Part shown: one piece after another, positions 1-10,844 of the stretch | Position numbering within the stretch: position 1 is the first letter of the stretch | How the letters are laid out: every line of letters starts with the position of its first letter | NCBI GenBank assembly: GCA_008704415.1 | Contig: VXIS01000383.1 | Location: 1 to 42,466 of the forward strand | DNA length: 42,466 nt | Direction of reading: 5' to 3' | DNA from: Sphaerosporella brunnea | Lineage: Eukaryota > Ascomycota > Pezizomycetes > Pezizales > Pyronemataceae | Notes under the pieces: model-generated | The model's database searches: none | What the model saw: the letters and a program-made list of their open reading frames with translations, nothing else | What the model was told of the DNA's origin: nothing | Made by a program: the position numbers and the translations under genes

Positions 1-136
1 AGTCAGCAGTGCTGAGGACTTCGGTGCAGATTCTGTGGATATAGTCGAGAGGGTCGTTGTTTTCAAGATCGGTGAGAGCGCTGGCAGCCACGAGGCGTGC
101 CCAGAGGTCGTCGGAGATAGCTTTGTATATCGGCAT
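1..136 (-). CDS. 5' end of a retrotransposon ORF (probable gag), cut by the window edge
   Basis: Reading the minus strand from the ATG at 136, the frame stays open to base 1 (45 codons, starting MPIYKAISDDLWARL and including DPLDYIHRIC). It begins 66 bp inside the end of a candidate LTR (202-482), which is where gag begins in LTR retrotransposons. The peptide is too short for a family assignment and does not resemble the Copia-type gag at the other end of the window. Gag identity is inferred from position only. It could also be a short unrelated ORF. Confidence 0.4.
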   Translation of the reverse strand, partial: MPIYKAISDDLWARLVAASALTDLENNDPLDYIHRICTEVLSTAD

Positions 137-201
137 GGTGTGACGAGGTCGGGAGCAGGAGCAGGAGCTACGTAGGTTGGAGATAGTTCGACAGAACGTA
201 C

Positions 202-482
202 TGTAACGGGACAGGCACGAGGAAACGTCCAAGGTACGTAGCTTTCGAGGCGAGGATCGGAGGCAGGAGGACAAGGACAAGAGGCAGAAGAAGACGAGAC
301 AAGACAAGGTGGTTCAAGGTTACTAGGTTCGCTAGTATACAAGACGTTCTGTAAAGAAGAGAAGAAGAAAAGAAACAAAAACAAGTGAAACCTCGCTATT
401 TATGCTTTCCCGTCACGTGACCGCGCGTCACATGACACCCTAACCCTAGCGCCGAGCCACCCCTTAACCTTGAGCCGTGACA
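202..482 (-). mobile_element. Candidate LTR (about 281 bp) of the left retrotransposon
   Basis: On the minus strand the segment begins TGTCACGG and ends CCGTTACA, which are near-perfect 8-bp terminal inverted repeats of TG...CA type. Inside is a TATA-like GCATAAATAG followed by a pyrimidine-rich stretch, an arrangement typical of U3-R-U5. A CACGTGAC box and a telomere-like ACCCTAACCCTAG lie in the upstream part. The ORF at 136-1 follows on the same strand. The partner LTR would be outside the window, so the boundaries rest on the inverted ends alone. No clear tRNA primer site was recognised after it. Confidence 0.5.
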
Positions 483-625
483 CTTTCATCCTGATACCTC
501 AACAATTGCTCCGGTCTGGCAGTTGACGACACCAAACCTTCCACCTCACAGGTTGTCACTCGCCGCGAAATTCTGGGTAACTTCACGCTTAACGAAGGTC
601 CCGATTTATAATGCGTTGCACCATA

Positions 626-1073
626 CCGTATTATCTCACTTAAGAGCCACACCCCTAATCAGGCAATTTTCACTCTAATCAGGAATTTTTTCGACGTTTA
701 AGGCTCCAAAAGCTCGAAATCAGGCCATCTTTGATTTTTGCCAGCAAAAAGATTACTTAAAGCGCCTCAAAATCGCACATAGAAAATATTTCATACATTT
801 TGGAGTGAGTTGAAAACTCGCTGGCACGCGCCAAGACCGTGACTCTTAAGTGAGATAATACTATCGCGTTGCCACCTATGTCGTTTTTTCACCTATGTCG
901 CGCTGAAAAGTACGCTGGCTGGCTCAGAAACACGCGGGCAGCTCTGGCGAGGATCTGGCGCCGCAACCACCCCGCAAGGCCGCCCGTTGGCATGCGTATT
1001 TCTGGGACAGCCAGCGTACTTTTCAGCGCGACATAGGTGAAAAAACGACATTGGGGGCCACGCGATAGTACGG
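626..1073 (-). mobile_element. MITE family 1, copy A, split by another MITE
   Basis: This is a TA-flanked (624-625 and 1074-1075) miniature element with terminal inverted repeats of about 28 bp, starting CCGTATTATCTCACTTAAG. Without its insertion it is about 238 bp. It is the inverted-orientation relative of copies B (1099-1346) and C (18471-18719). Three bases before its right end, after TA 859-860, element D is inserted, and the closing CGG plus TA is found at 1071-1075. There is no ORF, so it is nonautonomous. TA duplication and TIR style indicate mobilisation by a Tc1/mariner-group transposase. Confidence 0.9.
861..1068. mobile_element. MITE family 2 (element D), nearly all inverted repeat
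   Basis: A 208-bp TA-flanked element starting CTATCGCGTTGCC and ending with the inverse GGCCACGCGATAG. The two arms match over about 60 bp with three mismatches and more weakly to about 75 bp, so most of the element can fold into one hairpin. The arms contain the directly repeated ACCTATGTCG motif. It lies inside copy A of MITE family 1 and duplicated the TA at 859-860 and 1069-1070. It has no coding capacity. Confidence 0.9.
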
Positions 1074-1098
1074 TAGTTAACCCAGAGCCGGGTAACTA
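1074..1098. repeat. Short palindrome between two MITEs
   Basis: The 21 bp left between the TA of copy A and the TA of copy B read GTTAACCCAGAGCCGGGTAAC. With the flanking TAs they make an imperfect palindrome (TAGTTAACCC against TAGTTACCCGG). It may be a tiny TA-flanked relic or chance. Confidence 0.5.
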
Positions 1099-1346
1099 CC
1101 GTATTATCTCACTTAAGAGTCACACATTTAATCGGTCTTGGCGCGTGCCAGCGAGTTTTCAACTCACTCCAAAATGTATGAAATATTTTCTACATGCGAT
1201 TCTGAGGCGCTTTAAATAATCTTTTTGCTGGCGAAAATCAAAGATGGCCTGATTTCGAGCTTTTGGAGCCTTAAACGTCGAAAAAATTCCTGATTAGAGT
1301 GAAAATTGCCTGATTAGGGGTGTGACTCTTAAGTGAGATAATACGG
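1099..1346 (+). mobile_element. MITE family 1, copy B
   Basis: A 248-bp element flanked by TA (1097-1098 and 1347-1348). It has the same terminal inverted repeats as copies A and C, and its interior is collinear with copy C at 18471 with roughly ten differences by eye. No ORF of note. Confidence 0.92.
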
Positions 1347-1348
1347 TA

Positions 1349-1676
1349 GCCGTCCGGATCATTTTGTTAGGAACGAGTACCCCATCGTCACTAGAACTCA
1401 TCTCATCCATCTCATGCACGGTTATCGATACCAAACAACCCCTCTTTTGTGTCTGACCATTACAGATTTTGCCACGCCTCCGGAAATAGACAAAGTGCAC
1501 AAGCAAAGGTATCACGGATCGCCGAAAGAACATTCAAGCAATTGCCCATTGACGCCAACCAAATTCCTCCGCTCTGGCAAACAAAAACCGAATGGAAGTC
1601 TGATTCCCCTCGCGTTCTCGATCCCACCCGACAGAATCTGCACTTGAAAGATCAATCAATCAATCCACTTCCTTGA
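1349..1676. other. Intergenic, 328 bp
   Basis: This stretch lies downstream of the VanZ-like gene. It presumably holds that gene's 3' UTR on the minus strand. I see no other feature. Confidence 0.5.
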
Positions 1677-2350
1677 TCAATCTTTGTTGCGCCTATCCTC
1701 TTCTTCCACTACGGGGTCGGGAGGATGTCCAGCTTCTATGTCATGCAGTTCTTCCGCTTCTTGGTCGAACTCCACATCCTCTGCTGTAGAAATGGACTGG
1801 TAAGACTTGGCCAGACGGCGGCGCTCGAGCATTCGACGGTGATACCAGGCGCACAGTAGAAGACCGAGCGCTGAGCCGATGAGGTTGGAAACAATATCTA
1901 GAGGATCAAATTCGCGACTCTGCAGAGCAGTCAATGTCAGTCGTGGAGGTACGAGCGATCAGCGGGGAGGGAGCGTACCGAAACAACGCTCTGCACAAAC
2001 TCGCTACCGACGCCGCCGGTCAACGTGCAGACGCCCAGTGTAAAGTTGACCACCCGGCGACGGCTGGTGTCGACGACCCAATAGAAGCATACCTGCAGAT
2101 CAATCGTCAGAACCAACAAGCGCGGAGACGCCGAGCGTTGAGACAACCGACCGTCAGGATGAGGAAGGTGATGAAATGTAGGAATTTGTCATTGACGGGG
2201 GGGTGGAAGTTGGAGAACCCGAGGTACGCCGCGAGCAAGCACAGCGCGAGAAACGCGATAGCGAAAGGTGTCCGTATTCTGCAACGTGGGGGAAGGAGAG
2301 GGGTTAGATCAGCTCGCAACTGGTGGGGGAGGGATGATGACGAACCTCAT
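1677..2350 (-). CDS. VanZ-like small membrane protein
   Basis: Four exons join to 162 codons plus stop: 2350-2346, 2278-2152, 2092-1979 and 1919-1677, with introns of 67, 59 and 59 nt. The product starts MRIRTPFAIAFLALCLL and has about four hydrophobic segments, with the VanZ-like signatures NDKFLHF after the first helix and FDPLDIVSNLIGSALG near the last. An acidic, charged cytosolic tail follows (EDVEFDQEAEELHDIE). Fungal VanZ-like proteins are uncharacterised and do not imply vancomycin resistance. The five-base first exon (ATGAG) is inferred because it restores the usual MRIR start; the alternative is a start at 2319 without that intron. Its donor GTTCGT and the next donor GTCGGT are weak, so the 5' part is less certain than exons 3 and 4. 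Confidence 0.75.
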
Positions 2351-3086
2351 GATGTGTGTTCTCACTCGTGCTGCCTATAGCGTTTGTTCAAGAAGCATCA
2401 CCGAACTAAGTGTCAGTCAAAAAGCGTGTGTGATTTGACGGGTTGCCAGGTTCAAGAGCGCGATGTCGTGTATAATATGGAGGAGACGAGGAGGAGGTTC
2501 TTCGAGATTAAATGATTGGATCCGGCCCGGAACGTCGCACACTCTCTTGCACAACGCACCCCTCCTCCGCCGCGATCGACTATAGGTACTTCTGCTTCAG
2601 CCCGCCTCGGGCCCACCTCAACACCGCAAGCCCGCGTTGTACCCATAGTAACCCTTAACCACGAGTGCATAAACTCTACATACCGCTGCCACAAACGAAC
2701 CCCCCCCCCATCCACGCCGAAGCATCATCACCACTCACCACCATCATCATCCGCCGCAACTACTCGAGCTCACTCCAGAAACAAACTCCATCTTCCATTC
2801 CCCAATCGCCCCCCCAAAGTTAAACTTCCTTCAAAACCCTAACCCACACAGGCCTCAACTAAGCCTTCTGACTAAGCCGAAGAGGAACATCACCTCGTCA
2901 AGGCCGCCCTTTCTCCGCGAAATATCACAACTCAACCCGCGACAAGATCACCTTCTCCCATCTCCTCTCTCCCTCCATTTTTTGCGGAGAGTCTGTCGCA
3001 CGCTCGGGCTATGACCCGGAAAGCTTGATTTCCATCCTGACGTCCTCGTTCGCGTCAGACTTCTACCCAGCCCCCCGGGGCCCCTT
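2351..3086. other. Promoter region between the VanZ-like gene and spt7
   Basis: This is a 736-bp divergent intergenic region. It is C-rich with several CCACC/CATCATC stretches on the spt7-proximal side and has a telobox-like AACCCTAACCC at 2836-2846. A 108-codon open frame at 2516-2842 is proline/histidine-rich and looks like leader sequence, not a gene. Confidence 0.5.
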
Positions 3087-6000
3087 GTGTATAAAATCAT
3101 GTCCTCTCTGCCTCACACACCATGGCAGCGCTCACAATTATCTCGCGAAGACAGCTCCACACGCCCAGATCACACGAGAACAATGTCTTCCGACATAGCT
3201 GGCGATATGCAGGACAAAGAGGAGCAGCCAGATCCTATAATGGCGGCATTCCATGACCGATATCAACTTTTCGAGAAATCCATATCCGCCTTGTTTCGCT
3301 CCGATCACCCGTGTTGCGCTACCTCAGAGCTTGATATTGCTTCCCTCGAGATCGCCGACTATGATATGATCGATGTCGCTGCCGACAGGGAGCTGGAGCC
3401 GCAAAAACCCCCGGCGCCGGCCGTTCGCGTAGAGGATGACGATTATGACTTTGATGAAGAAGAGGACGAGCCGCCACCGCCACCTCCTCCAAAGAAGCCG
3501 GCTACTCCCTCGCCGACGAAACGCTCCGCATCTGCTCAGTCGCAGACATTGGGTTCTCCGGCCAAAGCTGCCGCCGCCGTCGATGCCAAGGCGGCCGCCG
3601 TAACTAGAGAAAAGCTTGAGGCTGACCGCAAGGCCGCCGAGGAGGCCGCAAAGCGCGCATTCTACACCACGTTCTTCACGCTAGAAAATGACCGCGATGC
3701 TATGCTAGAGCAGCAAAAGCTAGACGAGTCGGACCGCCAGGTCAACGCCGAGGCCAGTGCGGCCCAGGAGGCGCAACCGGGGAAGCTCTCCAGTGCAAAC
3801 CTAGGCGCTTCGAGCTTGACCCTAAAGCATCTTATTGCCCGCATCGATGCGACGAGGGAACGTGTAGAGGTGTCGGACATGGAGCTGCGGAATCTGATGT
3901 CGGAAGTGCGCAAGAATCGGTCTAAATGGGCGAGCGAGGACAAGATAGGTCAGGAGGAGCTCTACGAGGCTGCAGAAAAGGTGGTCCTGGAGTTGCGTGC
4001 CATGACCGAACATTCCACTGCTTTCTTGAACAGGGTGAACAAGAGAGAAGCTCCAGACTACTACCAGAGTGAGCTATCCGCGGGTGCATTACCAAGGCGG
4101 GCTTCGCTAACGGACATCTGCAGTCATTAAAACACCCATGGATCTCGGTACCGTAATGAAGAAGCTCAAACAACACCAGTACAAAAGCAAAAAGGAATTC
4201 GTAGACGATCTTAACCTCATCTGGTCAAACTGCCTCAAGTACAATGCTGACCCTTCTCATTTCCTTCGAAAACACGCCAAAGCTATGCAAAAGTTGACCG
4301 CAAGGTTGGAACCATTAATTCCCGATATTGTCATCAGGGACCGAGCAGAGGTGGAAGCAGAAGAAGCAGGCACTGCCGAAGCGGATGCCGAAGGGGAAAG
4401 CGACGATGAACCAATTATGTCTAGCCGTGGCCGAAAAGGGCCAGGCACCAAGAAGTCACGGAAGGGTGCACCCCAACCACGGGAAGGCACTCCCGATGTA
4501 AAACCTCCCCAGGTTAATCTCATCCGCGCGGAATCAAATCCACCAACAAACAACATCGACACTCAGATGAGTCAAAATGGGTTTCTCACTCCTACTAATG
4601 GAACGCCGATGCCGAACGGAGTCTCATCATTGTCTCAGCTGGAACTGGATCATGATAAGATGGAAGACACCGATAAAGATCCAGAATATCTAGCCTGGAA
4701 GAAAATCACTAAAAAGGGAAGGGCAAAGGTTGCGGTAAGTTGACTGCATGAATTCTGCAGACAAAAAACTGACGCCAAGCCCAGAGTGACCGCCACAGGT
4801 TGTTCCGAGGCACTAAGCTCAACCCGGAAGAGCCAGCCCTCATTCGATCACGAATTGGCATGGCAAAATATACCAGAAGCATAGAAAGACACATCAAGGG
4901 AATTGAAGAGGATGACCCGATCGATGGTACGCCTGGGGCGATTGATGGCGAAGCAGAAGAAGACGAAGGGATATTGCTCCCTGACTATTATTATCCCCTC
5001 TCCTGTGTTCCTGAACTCCCATGGAGAACGATTTGGGCAAACGACGAGGATGAGGTAGAAATGCCGGACGAGATGCTGAGACTAGCGCCCAGAGGGATGT
5101 TTGTGCAACCGAAGTCCGAGCTCGCCAACAAAATCGATGCAAACATCAAGCAGTTGCAAGACACAAGGAAAGTGTGCGCCAAAATCAGCGTCGTCAAGCA
5201 GATGCAGGTCCAAACGCAGGTGAGAACGGTCCCGTTCATTTCCCGGCGGCTCGCTAACCAGCATACCAGATGTATGCAAACCAGTTCACAAAATATGACC
5301 CGAAGGAATTCGTGGAGAAAGACGTGGACGACTTTGTCATCTCTGATAATGGACCGGTAATGTGTGCCAATGTCGCCCGTGCAGCGCTACAGCGTTCCAT
5401 CGGGAAGGTGTTCTATCATGCTGGCTTTGAAGAGTTTCAGCCTACCGCCATCGATGCTGTGACAGACATTGCTGTGGACTACTTCCAGAAGCTTGGAAAG
5501 ACCATGATGGTTTACAAGGAAGCACCAATGCAGCAACAACGCTTTGACGACGAGGTACGACACGATTGGACTGTTCGATAGTCGCCTCACCAGCTAACGG
5601 ATGCTCGCAGGAAATTCTACTCCACGCGCTCCACGAGAATGGGGCAGATATAGAAGGCTTAGATCTCTATATCCGTGATGACGTCGAGCGTCTCGGTACA
5701 AAGCTGAACAGCATGTGCGAGCGTATGAAAGCGCATCTTGCGGACCTGCTGGTAAGTCATTTACCCATCATAGTATCGGCCACACTAACCAGCCTCACAG
5801 CGTCCCGCACTTGCCGACTCTTCCGGGGACGACTCTAACTTCGTGGATGGCAGTGAGCAGTTCATTGGGGGGGATTTCGCGTCCGATATTGGCGACGATT
5901 TCTTCGGTTTCAGAGAGCTCGGTTTAGACAAGGAATTCTCACTCTCCTCGCTTTCTGTACCTCTGCATTTATTACAAGGGAGAATGCGCAACCACTACCA

Positions 6001-6476
6001 ACAGCCCAATGCCAAGTATGCCCCCTCATCCCCCTTTACCACGTTGTCGCGTACTCATGCCCCTTCACTTCAGCGCTGTCACCGCCGACGAAGGCCACAC
6101 AGCTCCATCTCCCTTCGAACCCGTCACCCACGACCTCCTCAAATCCCAAATCGGGTTGGTACAAAACTTCTTTCTCGCCAAACTGCACGCAAACAACGAG
6201 CAGCCACTGGTGGAAGACGAAGATCTACCTGTCAAGCAACGACCACCAAAGCCGCGGTTGCCGCCAACGGGTAAGATCTCGATGCCACGGAAGCGCCCGC
6301 TGCATGGACAAGGGTCCGGAAGCAAAAAGAAGAAGAAGCCCTCTCTTCCAGCAGTAACAGCGCCGCAGGTAAAGAAGGAGGCATCTTCTGCGATGATGGA
6401 GAGGAGCATCTCCAAAATGTCAGATCCTGGAGACGGCGGGATGATGAGCCCCGAAAGCCTGGTAGCCGGGGCGTAG
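3087..6476 (+). CDS. spt7: SAGA complex subunit Spt7 (bromodomain plus histone fold)
   Basis: Seven exons encode about 1023 residues: 3087-4068, 4124-4734, 4785-5219, 5270-5554, 5611-5751, 5801-6015 and 6074-6476. All junctions keep frame. Spt7 is the scaffold subunit of the SAGA histone acetyltransferase complex. The bromodomain (about residues 255-370) is completed by the first splice, giving [18 protein letters not shown], followed by [19 protein letters not shown]. After the Spt7-typical [20 protein letters not shown] and [16 protein letters not shown] blocks, a histone-fold segment (about 690-760, [20 protein letters not shown]) pairs with Taf10 in yeast. The C-terminal tail is basic ([14 protein letters not shown]). 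The N terminus is acidic. Starts at residue 5 or 33 (3183, MSSDIAGD) are equally possible. It is convergent with the rsc gene. Confidence 0.93.
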
Positions 6477-7276
6477 GCGTAGTAGTTTTTCTTGGTATAT
6501 CATTTTCTTCCCCACACTTTTTGTCTTTTTTTTTTTTTTTTTTTTGGGGGGGGGGGGGGGGGTTGGACAATTGGATTTTGGGTTTGCATGCATGGAAACG
6601 GCCGGGCGGGGACGTGGGGTATGGGATGGTGTCTTCTTTTCTTCCACTGGTTGAGATATCTTTGGGGGTTTATTTTCTGTTTATTTTTTTCTTCTCCTAC
6701 TTTTCTTACCATTCTTTTCGCCCCTTCTTTGAACTTGTGTATATGTATTTTCTTTCTTCTTTTCTTCCTTTCCTGTCTGCTTCATGTGGCGTTCCGGTTT
6801 TCTGCTGTTGCTGCTGCTTCTGTTCTTTTCTTTTTTCGTTGATGCTTTTTGCGGATGGAAGGAGGGTCATTTACCCAAACAGGTAGGTAAGTCAAATCGG
6901 TGTTTGCCAAGAACGGAGGGGCTTAGGACCGTTAATACCTCCAGGGAATAGAATTTACTTGACACAAAATCATCACATCACGATCCGCAGAAAGTAATTT
7001 TTTGATTTCTACTGCAATGAAAAAAATGAAAAAAGTAGTTCCCAGTAAAACACCTTGTAAAAGCACATTTTTTTTCATACAAGAACAAAGCCTAGTCGGG
7101 AAAAAATGCCCAACAAATCGGAAGATCAGATAGTATCGTCGCATCGCATCGCAGTGAAAGAAATCTCTAAGTCAAAACCCGAAAGGAAAACGGAAATTCC
7201 CAGAAGTAGTAGCAGTGAAAAGGACATCAAACGGAGTATAACAGTAGTGGCTGGAGGCGGTGCGGGTGGGTGAGGA
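6477..7276. other. Convergent intergenic region with a T20-G17 tract
   Basis: This 800-bp region separates the stops of spt7 and rsc. Positions 6526-6545 are 20 T and 6546-6562 are 17 G, followed by a T-rich stretch to about 6840. It presumably holds both 3' UTRs. No gene is supported. Confidence 0.6.
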
Positions 7277-10108
7277 TTAGATGTTGCCGTTGTTGCTGGG
7301 GCGATCTTTGTAGAATCGAATCGCATCAAAAAACACCTCCATTCCTTTGCGCCGCAGTTCCGCGTGTTCCTCTTCGTGCTTCCGCTTCCTCTCCAACTGC
7401 TCGGCAGCACGCTCCTTTTCGCGTGCCTCACGCCTGGCCTGCAGTTCCGTGCGTCTGGCAAGGTACTGCACGCTGTGGCCAACGGGGGTTCCGCTGTTCA
7501 CCTGCTGCTGCGCGATATTGAGCGGCGGACGGTGGAACAACAATAGGTTACCCTGGTCGTCTTTCTGGAAGCGATCCGCAACGTCCTCGGGGATAGCGCC
7601 AGCAAGGTCTTCGGGCAGAGTATATGTGAACTGCTCGGGCTGATGCGGCAGCACCTGCGAGTGCTGCTGACGCGACATCTGCGGGTGGACAGGAGTCGCC
7701 ATTCCAGGCTGGTAATGGTATGGCACACCACGCTGCAAGGGAGTGGCGTAGGTGGGCGTAGGAGAGGGCGCATACTGGGGGTAACCAGAGCTCTGCACGG
7801 GCGTGCGCAACTGGTGCGGGTGCATCTGCTGCGGTGTCTGTGGTGTGTGGACGGGTGAGGGCGCTGCGACTGTGGCTGCCATGTGCGCCTGCTTGTACAT
7901 CTGCGTCATGCTCATGGTTTCGTGATAGTCGGCGGATGGGGTTGGAGGCGGCTGGACCTGAACCTGACGGGGAGGAGGGGGAGGAGGTGCCGGGATGACA
8001 GGTGGGGGGGGGGGAGTGGGTTCAGGTGGTGGTGAGTCCTGAAAAGGTTGTCAGCGGTTGCGCAGCAAACATGTAGCTGTGGCTTACCTTGTCCTCACGC
8101 TTCCGCCTGTAAACCGCACCAATCACTGGAGGGGCGTTTTCAGCACCCATCTTCGCGTCCGGCCAGGCGGACGGCGGATCCTCGTCCTTCGCGTTGGGGC
8201 TCAAGAGGTGCTTTAGAGGGCTTGGGTACTTCTTCAAGACGCGCTGCTTTTCGAAGTTGACGAGTTCGTAGTCGTCGCCGCGCACCTCGTCGGGAATACA
8301 GCTTTTCCAGGTCTTGATTTTGTTCATCATCTTGTCGCTCTCGTTATATCTGGATTCGCAAACGTAGATGGGATACTTGCTCTCATCTATGTCCTTAGGG
8401 CGACCACGAGAGTACTTGGTGAAGAACATGACAAAACACTTTCCGAGCACCTCGTCCATATTATGGTCTCGGTACTGACCAGTCTTTACGACCTCGTGCT
8501 CGTAGAATTTCTTCTCCACCCAGTGCACGGTCTGTTCGGGACGGTAGTACCAGCACGCGTTCAACCAGATCTTGCCGTCAGTGTCTTTCCAGGTGCGGAA
8601 GATCTGGGCTACGGTGGGCTTATTGGGGTCGTTCGGGTTCACAATATGAATCCAATCGCCTATGGAAGAACCGTCAGTACCATCATATGAACCTTGGTCG
8701 CAGGCTGAGACGTTAAACTCACCAACACGATAAGTCTCGCCTTTATACTCGATCTTTTCCACCGGTATACGTGTGTTCTTGGTGTAGGTCGAACCATCCT
8801 CACCACAGCCGACTAGCTCCTCGTCCGATTTGGATCTCTCAATTTCCTCGGCCTTGTGAAGTTCCTCCTGCAACAACATGGCGTCCCCGTAGAGCCGGCT
8901 CTCGTCCTCGTTGAACGACTTTGCGTTCTCGAACATCAGGTCCATGTCCTCAACGAATTGGTCCAGGCTCTTGTATACGCGGCGCTTGATGTTTTTCTGC
9001 AGGATGATTGGTCAGGTTAGCGCTCCGATGGTTTTCCGGGGCAGTAAGAAATTACGAACCCTCACTATATCCATCGCAATAGGTCTCTTGATCTCGGTGA
9101 AGTATTCTGGAAACTCCTTCTTCTCCGGTAGCTTTTCAAAAGCAGTCATGCGCGCCGAGCCACGGGAATCCTTCAGCTTACGCAACGCCTTCAGGATATT
9201 CTTTATCCTGGTCTCCATGGGCGTGTCGACCCGAGGAGGTCGACCGCGCTTGCGTCTTGGGTCGTCTTTGGTCTTTTTAGCACCTGCTTCGTCCTCCGCG
9301 TCGTCTTCCTTGACTTCACTGCCGCCCATAGTCCTTCGTCTCGTTGCACGAGGTTGTGAGGATCCGCGTCTGGTTCTCCTTCCGCGCCCAGAGTTACGAC
9401 GCTTCTTACTCTCCTCCTCTTCCGAGAGTTCGGTGACTTCGGACGCTTCATCCTCTTCAGAGGCTTCATCGTCAACCGACATTTCTTCAACCTCCTTTTC
9501 AGGGCTTGCCGGCTGTATCTCTGGACTAGGGGGTGGAAGGGGGCCAAGGTCTGGAAGCTGTGCGTTGTCCTCTTTGATGAGGCCTTTAGACACGCAATCC
9601 GCCAGAGCCTCTTTCAACACACCCTCCAGGGTCTCCGCATACTGGTAGATTTCGCTGCCGTGGCGGTTGTATATCCTAGCGTTGTGGAAGATCTGAGTGC
9701 AGTCCTTGACGAAAGCCGCGAACGAGGTGTACGTTTTGCGCTTGACATTGTTCTGTTTCCAAAATGAGGCTCAGCCCGCTGTTTCTTGTCGCGATTCGCA
9801 GAAAACCTCGTGCAGAATAGCGCGCGATCAGATCTACTTACCTGAACTGGGTTCAGAGCTTGTGGAGACTTGATCAGCTTGTAGTAGTCGGGGTAGGCGC
9901 GTTTCGGAAGCAGATCATGGAACGGCTCCGAGATGTCAAGCAATCTGCGATCGCGAACACATTCAGATTAGCACGAAGTCGCGGCGACATGAGCAGCGCG
10001 GGCAACATACTCAGCGTCCTTAGCGTTGAAGAGTGCATTGAGCACGGTCTGCATGGCCTCGTGGAACTCATTGCTGAGTCGCGGGACCGGGTTGCGAACC
10101 GTAACCAT
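7277..10108 (-). CDS. rsc1: RSC chromatin-remodelling subunit Rsc1/Rsc2-like (two bromodomains, AT-hook, BAH)
   Basis: Six exons encode about 833 residues: 10108-10011, 9944-9842, 9752-9060, 8996-8723, 8659-8088 and 8038-7277. Order of domains: bromodomain 1 (about 10-115, YPDYYKLIKSP...FHNARIYN), an acidic linker with an AT-hook (RRKRGRPPR), bromodomain 2 (about 216-320, FPEYFTEIKRPIAMD...FENAKSFNED), a BAH domain (about 345-480, GDWIHIVNPND, FYEHEVVKTGQYRDH, YVCESRYNE), then a Pro-rich stretch and a Gln/Pro-rich tail ending in a charged helix. This is the Rsc1/Rsc2 layout of yeast, including the AT-hook between the bromodomains. The RSC complex moves and ejects nucleosomes. The intron at 8722-8660 is 63 nt with no stop in frame. 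In both bromodomains an intron falls just before the NxxKRxxYxS segment. Confidence 0.93.
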
Positions 10109-10844
10109 CGTTGTGACGGACACGGAGGATATTTGGGTGGCTGAAATGACTGAAATTAGGTAGCAGGCGGTTGAGAAGTCAAAGTACGACGACGCTGGGT
10201 GGCAGTGTGTCGTGGGTTTTGGGACTCGAAGCGCGCGATGTTAGCTTGGTTCCTCGCTTTGGCGACGCGGATCCTTGCCAAGCCGCAGGTGCGCACGGAC
10301 CAGCTGCAAGAGCCCCTGTTTGCTGAGTAAGCTTCAACGAGACGTCACTCAGCGCAAAGGTACTTAAGTCTAGAGTAGAGTAGATACGAGTACGACGTTC
10401 AGTTTCCAGCACTCTTCACGATGACTGACCTTTTTTACAGAAGACGTTGAGCCAATGGGGTGAGAGCATATTTACTTCACCTGAGAGCACTCGACCATAT
10501 CATGGTGACACGGGCATGGCCCACCAAACCGTTTACTCTCTTGTCACTCTATCACTGAATAGCTTCATAAACCTCTATCGAGTCATCTAGCAGCAAGCCG
10601 AAATCCGAGGGAGCCGGATATAGCAATTCACGAAACAAAATACTTACGATCGGTTTTCTTCAAATGATATGAGGCTCCACTACCAGGGGGGAGGCAAATA
10701 TATTACCCACAGCAGCAAATCTAAAGTTGCAGCACAAATCCCACGACTCCTGAAAGACAATGATACGCAAGAAAAAGTTCCCTGACTGAAAAAGAAAAAA
10801 TGCAAACAATCAGACGAAAAGAAAGTAACCCAAAGTTCTTCCGC
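10109..10844. other. Promoter of the rsc gene and 3' flank of dnajc3
   Basis: This region is 736 bp. The part near 10108 should hold the rsc promoter and leader on the minus strand. A 77-codon frame at 10412-10179 has no recognisable features. Nothing else is evident. Confidence 0.5.

Noticed and set aside
611..625. TGGTGCAACG (minus strand) beside MITE A as a remnant end of the 4.1-kb transposon
   Set aside because: Only the first six bases agree with the transposon TIR (TGGTGCGCGG); insufficient for a claim beyond a shared CACCATA target.
1677..2350. VanZ-like gene as a recent bacterial transfer or resistance gene
   Set aside because: It has three spliceosomal introns and VanZ-like proteins are widespread in fungi; the name does not imply antibiotic resistance.
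2516..2842. 108-codon frame upstream of spt7
   Set aside because: Proline/histidine simple sequence in a likely leader, no conserved pattern.
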